Shown: in pieces, positions 32,570 to 40,374 of the stretch
How positions within the stretch are numbered: position 1 is the stretch's first letter
Layout: every line of letters begins with the position of its first letter
Assembly: GCF_003217515.1 (NCBI RefSeq)
Contig: NZ_QJSX01000003.1
Location: 1 to 64,000 of the forward strand
Direction: 5' to 3'
Source of the DNA: Deinococcus yavapaiensis KR-236
GTDB taxonomy: Bacteria; Deinococcota; Deinococci; Deinococcales; Deinococcaceae
DNA: 64,000 bases
Notes under the pieces: model-generated
What the model saw: the letters and a program-made list of their open reading frames with translations, nothing else
The model's database searches: none
Told to the model about the DNA's origin: nothing
Made by a program: the position numbers and the translations under genes

Positions 32570-32644
32570 TGGCTCGGCAGGTAGGGATCGAACCTACGAC
32601 CATCCGATTAACAGTCGGACGCTCTACCGCTGAGCTACTGCCGA
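32570..32644 (-). tRNA. tRNA-Asn (GTT)
   Basis: Folds as a complete cloverleaf on the minus strand: 7-bp acceptor (TCGGCAG/CTGCCGA), D arm GCTC/GAGC, anticodon stem TCCGA/TCGGA with loop CTGTTAA (anticodon GTT), T arm GTAGG/CCTAC with TTCGATC loop. Discriminator G and an encoded CCA end at 32570. A promoter and an intrinsic terminator flank it. The 3' end faces the synthase operon. Confidence 0.97.
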
Positions 32645-32671
32645 ATATCGCTGTTGCTCACAGCGAGAAGA

Positions 32672-32700
32672 AGGTTAGCATGGGGTCGCGATTCGTGCAA
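32672..32700 (-). promoter_or_regulatory. tRNA-Asn promoter
   Basis: On the minus strand a TTGCAC -35 (32700-32695) and TAACCT -10 (32677-32672) are separated by 17 bp. Transcription would start about 20 nt before the tRNA 5' end. Confidence 0.6.
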
Positions 32701-32717
32701 GTGCTACGAAGTCTTGC

Positions 32718-33656
32718 TTAGACGAGCTCGAACACGCCAAGTTCACGAAAGCGCCGCGCACGGCCGGCGCGCAGCTCTTCGGGCTTCAGGGCGCTCAACT
32801 CGCTCAAGTGGCGCTCCAGAGACGCCCCAAGGAGCCTCGATGCCTCGTCCGCGTTCGTGTGGGCGCCGCCGTCGGGTTCGCGCACGACCTCGTCGACGAT
32901 GCCGAGGCGCAGGAGATCGGGCGCCGTGAGCTGAAGCGCTTCGGCCGCCTTCGGCGCTTGCGCGGAGTCACGCCACAAGATCGCAGCGCACGACTCGGGC
33001 GAGATCACGCTGTACCACGCGTTCTCCTGAATCAAGACGCGGTTCCCGACGCCGATGGCGAGCGCGCCGCCCGATCCACCTTCACCGATGACGGCGCACA
33101 CGGCGGGTACCGTGAGGCGCGCCATGCGTTGAATGCTTTGAGCGATCGCCCACGCTTGGCCGCGCTCCTCGGCGTCGATGCCGGGGTAGGCGCCCGGCGT
33201 GTCGATGAGGGCCACGACGGGCAGACGGAACTTGTCGGCGAGGTCCATGAGGCGAATCGCCTTGCGGTACCCCTCGGGGTTGCTCATGCCGAACCGGCGC
33301 TTCACGCGCCCCTTCGTGTCGCGTCCCTTTTGCTGCAGCAGCAGCATGACGTGCCGCTCGCCGAGCTTGGCGGGCCCGCCGATCAACGCGGTGTCGTCTC
33401 CGAAGGTGCGGTCGCCGTGAAGCTCCACGAAGTTCGTGACGAGGCGTTCGACGTAGTCGAGCGCCGTCGGTCGTCCGGGCGTGCGCGCGAGTTGCACGCG
33501 CGCCCAGCGCGGCGAGTCCGGTTCGCGCTCGCGGTCGACGCGCAGCAGCCGGTCGCGCAGGACCTTGAGTTCCGTCTCGAAATTCTCGCCCGTTTCCCGC
33601 GCGAGCTTTTCCAAGTCGCCGATTTGACGTTCCAGATTGCGGCGGATGTCGGCCAT
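32718..33656 (-). CDS. accA: acetyl-CoA carboxylase carboxyltransferase subunit alpha
   Basis: A 312-aa alpha subunit of the carboxyltransferase that makes malonyl-CoA for fatty acid synthesis. Recognisable blocks: N-terminal coiled helix (LERQIGDLEKLARETG), DYVERLVTNFVELHGDRTFGDD, the crotonase-fold core RRFGMSNPEGYRKAIRLM, ALIDTPGAYPGIDAEERGQ and IGEGGSGGALAIGVGNRV. The start is the ATG at 33656, which shares its A with the accD stop (TGATG) and has a GGAGGCG Shine-Dalgarno; a GTG one codon earlier is possible. It forms an operon with accD; the partners accB and accC lie at 57 kb. Confidence 0.96.
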   Translation of the reverse strand: MADIRRNLERQIGDLEKLARETGENFETELKVLRDRLLRVDREREPDSPRWARVQLARTPGRPTALDYVERLVTNFVELHGDRTFGDDTALIGGPAKLGERHVMLLLQQKGRDTKGRVKRRFGMSNPEGYRKAIRLMDLADKFRLPVVALIDTPGAYPGIDAEERGQAWAIAQSIQRMARLTVPAVCAVIGEGGSGGALAIGVGNRVLIQENAWYSVISPESCAAILWRDSAQAPKAAEALQLTAPDLLRLGIVDEVVREPDGGAHTNADEASRLLGASLERHLSELSALKPEELRAGRARRFRELGVFELV

Positions 33657-34537
33657 CACGCGCCTCCGGCGGCGACCGGACTCGGCGTCTCGGTTCGGGC
33701 GCTCGTGAAGCTTTCGAGCAGCTTCACGAGAAGGGCGCGTTGCTCGCGGCGATCCACGACGAGATCGACCATGCCGTGCTCCAACAAGAACTCCGAGCGT
33801 TGAAACCCTTCGGGCAGACTTTGACGAATCGTCTGTTGAATGACACGTGGCCCCGCGAAGCCGATGAGTGCGCCCGGCTCGGCCAGAATGACGTCCGCGA
33901 TCGTCGCGAAGCTCGCCGTGACGCCGCCTGTCGTCGGATCCGTGAGAATCGAGACGTAGGGCAGGCCCTTCTCGGAGAGGTGCTCGAGGGCGACCGTCGT
34001 CTTCGCCATTTGCATGAGGCTCAGCGCGCTTTCTTGCATGCGCGCCCCGCCGGACGCGGCGACGAGGATCAACGGCAGTCCTTCACGCGCGGCGTGCTCG
34101 GTGATTCGCGCGATTTCCTCGCCGACGACGCTGCCCATGGATCCGCCCGAGAACTCGAAGTCCATCAGGGCCACGGCGACCGAGATGCCTTCCACGCGGC
34201 CCGTCCCGGTGAGAATCGCGTCGGGACGTCCCGTCTTCTGCTGCGCGCGGGCGAGTCGAGCCGTGTAAGGCTCGGTGTCCACGAAATTCAGGGGATCGAG
34301 GGGCCGCACGTGCCCGCTGAACTGCACGAAGCTGCCCTCGTCGAGCAGGACGCGCGCGCGCACGTCGGCGCCGAGCCGCGAGTGGTTGCCGCACGTCGGG
34401 CACACGAAGGCGTTCGCCTCGTAGTCCTTGTTGTAGATGTTCGTCTTGCACGCGCCGCACTTCGTCCACAACTCCGGGACGTCGTTCTCGGCGGCCTGCA
34501 CGGGTTTCTTCCGTCGAAAGAACTTGTCGAGGGCCAA
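33656..34537 (-). CDS. accD: acetyl-CoA carboxylase carboxyltransferase subunit beta
   Basis: A 293-aa beta subunit. The N-terminal zinc ribbon has four Cys (TKCGACKTNIYNKDY and FVCPTCGNHSRL), followed by the crotonase fold: DAILTGTGRVEGISVAVALMDF (cited in part: GTGRVEGISVAVALMDF), GGSMGSVVGEEIAR, VAASGGARMQESALSLMQMAK and LTDPTTGGVTASFA. It starts with TTG at 34537, preceded by AAAGGAGA at suitable spacing; no ATG or GTG fits. The 5' leader (~78 nt) carries a hairpin. It heads the accDA operon, with a 1-nt overlap to accA. Confidence 0.96.
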   Translation of the reverse strand: MALDKFFRRKKPVQAAENDVPELWTKCGACKTNIYNKDYEANAFVCPTCGNHSRLGADVRARVLLDEGSFVQFSGHVRPLDPLNFVDTEPYTARLARAQQKTGRPDAILTGTGRVEGISVAVALMDFEFSGGSMGSVVGEEIARITEHAAREGLPLILVAASGGARMQESALSLMQMAKTTVALEHLSEKGLPYVSILTDPTTGGVTASFATIADVILAEPGALIGFAGPRVIQQTIRQSLPEGFQRSEFLLEHGMVDLVVDRREQRALLVKLLESFTSARTETPSPVAAGGA

Positions 34538-34554
34538 AGCGGTGTCTCCTTTGT

Positions 34555-34627
34555 GAGCGGTCGTCGCGCCGAACGATTCGTCGAGCGACTCGAACGAACG
34601 ACCGCTTCACTTCATCTCGGCATTCTA
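34555..34627 (-). promoter_or_regulatory. accDA promoter and leader hairpin
   Basis: Minus-strand TAGAAT -10 (34627-34622) predicts a start near 34615. The leader contains a 9-bp inverted repeat (34556-34564 with 34598-34606) enclosing further CGAACG/CGTTCG complementarity, ending ahead of the AAAGGAG ribosome site. Possible site for growth-linked control of acc expression. Confidence 0.45.
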
Positions 34628-34658
34628 GCCGTCTCGATCACGTGGGATTGAACCGGGT

Positions 34659-35954
34659 TCAAGCGCCGACGCGCTTCAGGACGAGCGGCGGCACGCTCGG
34701 CGGCTCGTTCGCCACCCCGAGCCCTTCTCGCAGGAGCGTCAAGGCGCGCTCCACGCCGCGCTCGCGGTGGTAGACGCGCGCGATGACCTCACCGGCCTCG
34801 ACCTCGTCGCCCGGCTTGTGCAGCACTTCCACGCCGACGCCGTGATCGATCGCCTCGTCCTTGCGCTCGCGTCCGCCTCCGAGCGCGAGAACCGCGCGTC
34901 CCACGGCAAGGGCGTCCACCTCGCTCAAAAAGCCGCTCGACTCGGCCGTCACCTCGGCGCGTCCGGGCGCCACGTCGAACTTCGAGGGATCGTCGATGTA
35001 GCTGGCGTCACCGCCTTGCGCCGCCACGAACGCCCGCAACTTCGCGAGCGCCGATCCGTCGCGAATCACGTTCCGCGCCCGCTCCTCGGCTCGACGCGGA
35101 GTCTCGCCGTGCGCGACGAGCGCTTCTTCCGCGAGCGCGAGGCACAGATCGAGCAGGTCGCGTGGCCCCTCGCCGCGCAGCGTCCAAATCGCCTCGATCA
35201 CCTCGAGGCTGTTGCCCGCCATGTGGCCGAGCGGCGCGCTCATGTCGGTCAGCAGGGCGCGGACGTTTCGGCCCGCCAGCGTTCCGATCTCCACCATCGC
35301 CTGCGCGAGCTTCTCGGCGTCCTCGGGCGTCTTCATGAACGCGCCCGCGCCGACCTTCACGTCGAGCACGATCGTCTTGGCGCCCGCCGCGATCTTCTTG
35401 CTCATGATGCTCGACGCGATGAGGGGCACGCTCTCCACCGTCGCCGTGACGTCGCGCAGCGCGTACAGCAGCCCGTCGGCGGGCGCGAGATTCTTGCTTT
35501 GCCCGACGAGCGCGATGCCCACTTCGCGCGCCTGACTCAGAAATTCCTCGTCGCTGAGCTGATCGCGCCAGCCGGGGATGCTTTCGAGCTTGTCGATCGT
35601 GCCGCCCGTGTGCGCGAGGCCACGTCCGCTCATCTTCGCGACGGTGAGGTTCAGGGCGGCGAGCATCGGCGCGAGGACGAGGCTCGTCTTGTCGCCCACG
35701 CCGCCCGTCGAGTGCTTGTCCACGGTGTCGCGGAGCCCCGCGAGGTCCAGCACGTCGCCGCTTTCGGCCATGACGAGCGTGAGGTCCGTCGTTTCCCTGG
35801 GCGTCATGCCGCGCAAGAAGACCGCCATCAGCCAGGCCGCCACTTGGTAATCGGGCACTTGCGCGCGAGCGAACCCGCCGACAAGCGCGTTCAATTCTTC
35901 GCGCGAGTGCTCACCGCCGTTCCGCTTCTTTTCGATGAGTTCCGGAATGGTCAT
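34659..35954 (-). CDS. deoA: pyrimidine-nucleoside (thymidine) phosphorylase
   Basis: A 431-aa homodimeric phosphorylase that cleaves thymidine/uridine with phosphate to base plus (deoxy)ribose-1-phosphate for nucleoside salvage. The phosphate/substrate signature KHSTGGVGDKTSLVLAPMLA (~residues 80-99), SGRGLAHTGGTIDKLESIPG, and KIAAGAKTIVLDVKVGAGAF are all intact, and the C-terminal domain includes VGVEVLHKPGDEVEAGEVIA. Length matches the Firmicute-type PyNP (Pdp). The ATG at 35954 lies 5 nt after TAACGT (35960-35965), suggesting a leaderless message; an upstream in-frame ATG (36068) adds a non-conserved leader. Whether it prefers thymidine or both nucleosides is not resolved. Confidence 0.93.
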   Translation of the reverse strand: MTIPELIEKKRNGGEHSREELNALVGGFARAQVPDYQVAAWLMAVFLRGMTPRETTDLTLVMAESGDVLDLAGLRDTVDKHSTGGVGDKTSLVLAPMLAALNLTVAKMSGRGLAHTGGTIDKLESIPGWRDQLSDEEFLSQAREVGIALVGQSKNLAPADGLLYALRDVTATVESVPLIASSIMSKKIAAGAKTIVLDVKVGAGAFMKTPEDAEKLAQAMVEIGTLAGRNVRALLTDMSAPLGHMAGNSLEVIEAIWTLRGEGPRDLLDLCLALAEEALVAHGETPRRAEERARNVIRDGSALAKLRAFVAAQGGDASYIDDPSKFDVAPGRAEVTAESSGFLSEVDALAVGRAVLALGGGRERKDEAIDHGVGVEVLHKPGDEVEAGEVIARVYHRERGVERALTLLREGLGVANEPPSVPPLVLKRVGA

Positions 35955-36133
35955 GACGTACGTTACCGCACGTTTCTCGATCTGGGCACAAGCGCTCCGA
36001 GAAGGAAAATCGTGATGCTCGCCGAAGAGAGTATCGAAGAGAGAAAGGTCTCTGTACGCTCGCCTCACGTGCTTGGGGTCTTCGCCTCATACGCTCCGGG
36101 GGAAGCGAAGACATTTGCCTCGGAAGGAGCGCC

Positions 36134-36371
36134 ATGTCGTACGTCAAGGTCGGCCGGGAGAACGGGCAGGACATCGAGGTGTACTTCTTGGACCACGTTC
36201 GTGGACCGCCCACGGCCCCGATGCACGGCTTCCCCCTCGACGAACCGCTTGGGAGCGCCAGGAAGCACCCTTTTGCAGGCCGAATACCGCGTGATCACGG
36301 ACGACCGCCACGGATTCGGGCCGTCGAGCAAGCCACCGGTCGGTCATGACGACCACGTCCTCGGCACGTGA
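36134..36371 (+). pseudogene. decayed alpha/beta hydrolase (haloperoxidase-like)
   Basis: Starts well (GGAAGGAGC Shine-Dalgarno, then MSYVKVGRENGQDIEVYF and PMHGFPLDEP), matching the N-terminus of non-heme chloroperoxidase-like esterases. Around 36255-36270 the reading frame shifts: the continuation LLQAEYRVITDDRHGFGPSS then KPPVGHDDHV is in another frame and stops at 36369-36371. Only ~80 of the usual ~275 residues remain; the nucleophile elbow, catalytic Asp and His are missing. A frameshift plus 3' truncation is the simplest reading. The remnant abuts the PEBP lipoprotein gene. Confidence 0.8.
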
Positions 36372-36403
36372 TGAAAGAGGACGAGATGAAAGGGAGGAAC
36401 TTT

Positions 36404-37036
36404 ATGTCGAACGCTCTCACCCACCGTGTCCTGCCCGCCGCCACGCTCGCGGCCTTGCTGTCCGCTTGTGCCCCGACGCTCACCCTTGGCGGCAATCCTG
36501 CTGGCGCGCGCCTCAGCGTGGCGCAACCCGGCGGAACGGTCTCGGCGGGCACGTTGACCCTCAGTAGCCCGCAGTTCGCGAACGGCGGCCGCATCGCGAA
36601 CGAGCAATCCGCCAACGTCTTCGGATGCACGGGCGGCAACGTCTCGCCTACCTTGACGTGGAGCGGCGCTCCGGCAGGCACGCAAAGTTTCGCCTTGACG
36701 ATGTACGACCCCGACGCGCCCACCGGCAGTGGCTTTTGGCACTGGATCGTGTACAACATTCCCGCGACGGCCACGAGTTTGTCGCTCGGTGCGGGCGCCG
36801 CTTCAGGCACGGCCCTGCCCGCCGGGACTCGTCAAGGCGCGGGAGACGCGGGTACGGTGGGCTACCTTGGCCCGTGCCCGTCCGTGGGCGATCCGCCGCA
36901 CCGCTACGTCTTCACTCTGTACGCGCTGAACCGCACGCTCGACATTCCTGCCAACTCGGCGCCCGCCATCGTCGGGTTCAACCTCGACGGGTCGACCATC
37001 GCCAGGACCACCCTCACCGGGTTCTTCGGACGGTAA
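36404..37036 (+). CDS. YbhB/YbcL (PEBP) family lipoprotein
   Basis: A 210-aa lipoprotein: signal peptide with lipobox LLSAC (Cys ~22), then a complete phosphatidylethanolamine-binding protein fold of the bacterial YbhB/Raf-kinase-inhibitor type. Landmarks: LTLSSPQFANGGRIA, NVSPTLTWSGAP, LTMYDPDAPTGSGFWHWIVYNIPA (cited in parts: MYDPDAPTG, WHWIVYNIPA), and DPPHRYVFTLYAL, which build the anion-binding site (Asp-Pro-Asp, His). Its ligand is unknown. AGGGAGG lies 6 nt before ATG 36404; earlier in-frame ATGs would spoil the signal peptide. A 13-bp hairpin terminator follows. Confidence 0.88.
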   Translation: MSNALTHRVLPAATLAALLSACAPTLTLGGNPAGARLSVAQPGGTVSAGTLTLSSPQFANGGRIANEQSANVFGCTGGNVSPTLTWSGAPAGTQSFALTMYDPDAPTGSGFWHWIVYNIPATATSLSLGAGAASGTALPAGTRQGAGDAGTVGYLGPCPSVGDPPHRYVFTLYALNRTLDIPANSAPAIVGFNLDGSTIARTTLTGFFGR

Positions 37037-37049
37037 GAGCCGTTGATAC

Positions 37050-37085
37050 GAAGAGGCGAGCCTCAGTGGAGGGGCTCGCCTCTTC
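37050..37085 (+). terminator. hairpin terminator after PEBP gene
   Basis: 13-bp perfect stem (37050-37062 with 37073-37085), 10-nt loop, 14 nt after the stop. Confidence 0.7.
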
Positions 37086-37134
37086 TCCATTTCGCCTATT
37101 GGCATTCCCGATCGCAGCCGCTACACTCCTTGTC

Positions 37135-37209
37135 ATGAAGCGCCTGATGCCCCGACAACCGTTGGTGAGGCTCGGCGCTGCTTTCGAGCAAGTCACGCGA
37201 ACGTTCTGA
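37135..37209 (+). CDS. putative leaderless 24-aa leader peptide upstream of thrS
   Basis: ATG at 37135 lies 7 nt after TACACT (37122-37127). The ORF ends ...VTRTF, i.e. two Thr codons (ACG at 37195 and 37201) just before the stop at 37207-37209, and the stop overlaps the first base of an intrinsic terminator. This is the geometry of a Thr-responsive attenuator for thrS, although a second -10 box lies after the terminator. No homolog recognised; it could instead be a small RNA or peptide gene. Confidence 0.45.
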   Translation: MKRLMPRQPLVRLGAAFEQVTRTF

Positions 37210-37246
37210 AGCCAGACGCGGCGATGGTGCCGTTCGTCTGGCTTTT
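37209..37246 (+). terminator. intrinsic terminator (possible attenuator) ahead of thrS
   Basis: 10-bp stem AAGCCAGACG (37209-37218) with CGTCTGGCTT (37235-37244), ending in TTTT. It lies between the mini-ORF and thrS. A competing pairing CGAACG (37198-37203) with CGTTCG (37231-37236) is available. Confidence 0.7.
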
Positions 37247-37268
37247 GCCGTGTCGTGAACGCTCGACC

Positions 37269-37306
37269 GCTCCGCGTGCGGAGCGAAAAGAAACGGAGGC
37301 TATACT
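37269..37306 (+). promoter_or_regulatory. thrS promoter region
   Basis: TATACT (37301-37306) ends 7 nt before the thrS ATG, making a leaderless transcript likely. An 8-bp palindrome CGCTCCGC-GT-GCGGAGCG (37269-37286) sits where a -35 element would be expected and may be an operator. Confidence 0.5.
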
Positions 37307-37313
37307 TCAGCTT

Positions 37314-39260
37314 ATGCAAGTCACCTTGCCCGACGGTAAACAGCTCGACCTCGCCGACAACGCGACCGCGATGGACGTCGCGCGCTCCATCGGTCCGCGC
37401 CTCGCCCAAGACGCGATCGCCGCCCGCGTCGACGGTATCCTGCACGACTTGATGACCCCGCTGCCTTCAGGCGCGCAGATCGGCATCGTCACGAAAAAGA
37501 ACATGAACGACGCCGAGGAAGTCTGGCGGCATACCCTCGGCCACGTCATGAGCCAAGCGGTCGGCCAGTACTACAAGGAAAAAGGCCACGCGCCCGAAAG
37601 CGTCAAGCGTGGCGTCGGCCCCGTCATCGAGAACGGCTTCTACCAGGACTTCGACCTTCCCGAGCCGCTGCGCGAAGAGGACCTGCCCGAAATCGAGCGG
37701 CGCATGGCCGCCATCCTCGACGCGAACCTCGACGTGACTCGGCGGGAAGTCAGTAGGGAAGAGGGCCTAAAGTTCTTCTCGTACGATCCTTACAAGGTCG
37801 AATTGATCTCCGAACTGCCCGACTCCGCGCCCATCACCCTCTACAGCCAAGGAGACTACACCGATTTGTGCCGCGGGCCGCACGTGCCTCGCACGGGCGT
37901 CTTGCCGAAGTCGTTCAAGCTCATGAGCACCTCCGGCGCGTACTGGCGCGGCTCGGAAAAGAACCCCATGCTGCAACGCGTGTACGGCGTCGCCTTCGCT
38001 ACCCAAAAGGAACTCGACGAGTACCTGCACCTCTTGGAGGAAGCCAAGCGCCGCGATCACCGCCGCATCGGCAAGGACCTCGACTTGTTCTTCACCTCGG
38101 AAGTCATCGGGCCGGGCTTGCCCGTGTGGCTTCCCAACGGAGCGACGATTCGCCGCGAACTCGAGCGCTTCATCGTGGACCTCGAACTCGCGCAAGGCTA
38201 CCAGCACGTGTACAGCCCCGCGATGGCCAAGAGCGAGCTGTACAAAATCAGCGGGCACTGGGATCACTACAAGGACGACATGTTCCCGGTCATGAAAATC
38301 GACCAAGAAGAACTCGTCTTGCGGCCCATGAACTGCCCGCACCACATCCAGATCTACGCGCACAAGCCGCACTCATACCGTGAGCTGCCCATCAAGATCG
38401 CCGAGCTCGGCACCATGTACCGCTTCGAGCAGAGCGGCCAACTGACGGGTTTGTCGCGCGTGCGCGCCATGACGCTCAACGACGCGCACATCTTTTGCCG
38501 TCCCGATCAAGTGCAAGAGGAGTTCAAGCGGGTCGTGGACCTCATTCGCGGCGCGTACGACGTCCTCGGCTTCGAGCAGTACCTGTACCGCCTGAGCTTG
38601 CGTGACCCGAACGACAAGGAGAAGTACTACCCCGACGACGCGATGTGGGAAAGCGCCGAGAACCAACTGCGTCAAGCGCTCGACGACATGGGCCTCGCCT
38701 ACTACGAATCGCCCGGCGACGCGGCCTTCTACGGTCCGAAGCTCGACGTGCAGGTGCGCAGCGCTCTCGGCAAGGACGAGACGATCTCGACCGTGCAGCT
38801 CGACTTCCTGCTGCCGCAGAAGTTCGACCTCGAGTACGTCGCCGAGGACGGCTCGCGTCAACGCCCCATCATGATTCACCGTGGTGTCATTTCGACCATG
38901 GAGCGCATGACCGCCTTCCTGATCGAGAACACCGCCGGAGACTTTCCGTTCTGGCTCGCGCCGCGTCAAGTCGTCGTGGTGCCCATCGCCGACCGTCACC
39001 TCGATTACGCGCGTGAAGTCGAAGGCGCGTTGAAGTCGAGAGGACTGCGCGCCGAAACGGACGACGGGAACGATCGCATGAACGCCAAGATCCGCACCGC
39101 CGAACTCGCCAAGATTCCCGTGATCCTCGTGGTGGGCGACAAGGAGCAGGAGGCGCGCCAACTCTCCGTGCGCGAGCGCGGCAAGGGCGAGCGCAAGGGC
39201 GCGCCGCTCGACGAATTGGCGGGCGAACTCGAACGCCGCTACAAGCTTCGCGAAGCTTGA
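37314..39260 (+). CDS. thrS: threonyl-tRNA synthetase
   Basis: A 648-aa class II aminoacyl-tRNA synthetase. Order: TGS domain (1-~62, MQVTLPDGKQLDLADNATAM), editing SAD domain with HTLGHVMSQAV and the later YTDLCRGPHVPRTG, catalytic core with motif 2 TMYRFEQSGQLTGLSRVRAM and motif 3 HRGVISTMERM, and a C-terminal anticodon-binding domain (PRQVVVVPIADRHLDYA onward). Full length for the family. The ATG is 7 nt after TATACT and there is no Shine-Dalgarno in between, so the message starting there is leaderless. A leader peptide plus terminator lies upstream. A strong T-tract terminator follows. Confidence 0.97.
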   Translation: MQVTLPDGKQLDLADNATAMDVARSIGPRLAQDAIAARVDGILHDLMTPLPSGAQIGIVTKKNMNDAEEVWRHTLGHVMSQAVGQYYKEKGHAPESVKRGVGPVIENGFYQDFDLPEPLREEDLPEIERRMAAILDANLDVTRREVSREEGLKFFSYDPYKVELISELPDSAPITLYSQGDYTDLCRGPHVPRTGVLPKSFKLMSTSGAYWRGSEKNPMLQRVYGVAFATQKELDEYLHLLEEAKRRDHRRIGKDLDLFFTSEVIGPGLPVWLPNGATIRRELERFIVDLELAQGYQHVYSPAMAKSELYKISGHWDHYKDDMFPVMKIDQEELVLRPMNCPHHIQIYAHKPHSYRELPIKIAELGTMYRFEQSGQLTGLSRVRAMTLNDAHIFCRPDQVQEEFKRVVDLIRGAYDVLGFEQYLYRLSLRDPNDKEKYYPDDAMWESAENQLRQALDDMGLAYYESPGDAAFYGPKLDVQVRSALGKDETISTVQLDFLLPQKFDLEYVAEDGSRQRPIMIHRGVISTMERMTAFLIENTAGDFPFWLAPRQVVVVPIADRHLDYAREVEGALKSRGLRAETDDGNDRMNAKIRTAELAKIPVILVVGDKEQEARQLSVRERGKGERKGAPLDELAGELERRYKLREA

Positions 39261-39278
39261 GACGTCGAAGGGAGCATG

Positions 39279-39307
39279 GGGACCGGGCGAACCCGGTCCC
39301 TTTTTTT
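39279..39307 (+). terminator. intrinsic terminator of thrS
   Basis: 9-bp GC stem GGGACCGGG/CCCGGTCCC (39279-39287 with 39292-39300), CGAA tetraloop, followed by seven T. Confidence 0.95.
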
Positions 39308-39567
39308 GGTTTTATCGAAGGCATTTGTGTTTTTTTTGAGGATCGCGTGCTGCAATCCGATCACGTCCGCCCCGCGTACATCGTTTGTGAAGCGAGGCCG
39401 GGCTTTGCTCGTGGCATTTACATCGTCGAAGCACATCGGATCGGAAACGAGTCACGATATAAAATTGGCTCGCGTTTTAAATATCGAGACGTCATAAACA
39501 AATAAGCTTGCGAGATTAACTTTTTGTTGACCGCTCAATATACGCGGCAAACTGGAGGAAAATAATT
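39308..39567 (+). promoter_or_regulatory. AT-rich region with promoter for the Gly-Ile-Gly-tail protein
   Basis: This spacer is far richer in A+T than the rest of the window (runs such as GATATAAAATT and TTTTAAATATC near 39457-39485). A candidate promoter is TTAACT (39516-39521), 17 bp, TATACG (39539-39544). GGAGGA (39554-39559) is the Shine-Dalgarno for ATG 39568. No coding content is evident. Confidence 0.5.
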
Positions 39568-40374
39568 ATGAACTTCAAGGCGACTTGCATCATCGGCGTG
39601 CTGCTTCTCGGTTCCGCCTTCGCCCAGGGTGGCGTCTCGAACACCACGTCCGTCACTTCTCAAGCGCGCGCCGAACTGAGCGCCGCCGTTTTGCTCGACG
39701 CCCAAGGCCACCTCGTCGGCACGATCGACCAAGCGGGACGTGTCGTCACGTCGACCACCGTGAGCGCGGCGACGCAAGTTCGCGTGACGTTCACCAACGG
39801 CGCGAGCAAGACCTTCCAACTCGCACAGCGCCTCGAAGCGCAAAGCCGCGCCAGCCTCGACACCATCTTGGTCCAAGGAGCCGGGGTGCAAACGTCCTTG
39901 CGTCAAGCCATCCAAAGCGAGCTGGGGGCGAGCGTGCAAACGAGCGTGGACGTGGCGCAGGCACTGCGCGGCAAGCTCGTTTCGTTCGTCGACGCCACAG
40001 GTCAAGTCGTCGGCTCGATCCAAGCGAACGGCGACGTGCGAGCTTCCGCCGACCTGCGGCAAGCGACGGCGGTCGTCGTGCTTCTCGAGAGCGGCCAGCG
40101 GCTTCGTTACGATCTCGCGTCGGGCGTCGCGTTCGCTGCCGACGGCCGCTTGAACGTGGAACGCCTCGACGTCCGAGGAACGGATGGCGCGACCCCCCTC
40201 TTGAGCGTTCTCGTGAACTTGAGTCAGGGTGTGCAAGTGCAAGGCAGTAGCGACGCGACTGCACCTGCGGCGAGTGAACCGAGCGGCCCTCCGGCGACCG
40301 GCAGTGCGGGGGGCGGGGTGAGCGTCGGTATTGGCGTGGGAATCGGCATCGGTATCGGCATCGGCGGCAAGTAA
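39568..40374 (+). CDS. secreted protein with internal repeat and Gly-Ile-Gly tail
   Basis: A 268-aa exported protein of no recognised family. The signal peptide is residues 1-19 (GVLLLGSAFAQ). Two related segments follow: LLDAQGHLVGTIDQAGRVV...VRVTFTNG (~33-74) and FVDATGQVVGSIQANGDV...VVVLLESG (~138-178), so the body is an internal duplication with a D-x-x-G-x-x-V-G-x-I core. A Ser/Ala/Pro linker (~228-245) leads to a glycine-zipper-like tail, GVSVGIGVGIGIGIGIGGK, which could self-associate or insert into membrane. High Gln/Ser/Thr content. Good Shine-Dalgarno and an AT-rich promoter region suggest regulated or strong expression. Confidence 0.7.
   Translation: MNFKATCIIGVLLLGSAFAQGGVSNTTSVTSQARAELSAAVLLDAQGHLVGTIDQAGRVVTSTTVSAATQVRVTFTNGASKTFQLAQRLEAQSRASLDTILVQGAGVQTSLRQAIQSELGASVQTSVDVAQALRGKLVSFVDATGQVVGSIQANGDVRASADLRQATAVVVLLESGQRLRYDLASGVAFAADGRLNVERLDVRGTDGATPLLSVLVNLSQGVQVQGSSDATAPAASEPSGPPATGSAGGGVSVGIGVGIGIGIGIGGK

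Noticed and set aside
36065..36331. Minus-strand ORF opposite the hydrolase relic
   Set aside because: It is antisense to a clearly recognisable hydrolase N-terminus and has no ribosome site.
39321..39342. T-rich tracts (T7 and T8) after thrS considered as a recombination or repeat signature
   Set aside because: The first belongs to the thrS terminator; the second is an isolated run in an AT-rich spacer with no repeat partner.
39257..39505. 82-codon ORF in the AT-rich spacer after thrS
   Set aside because: Begins inside thrS, runs through the thrS terminator and has no ribosome site or motif.
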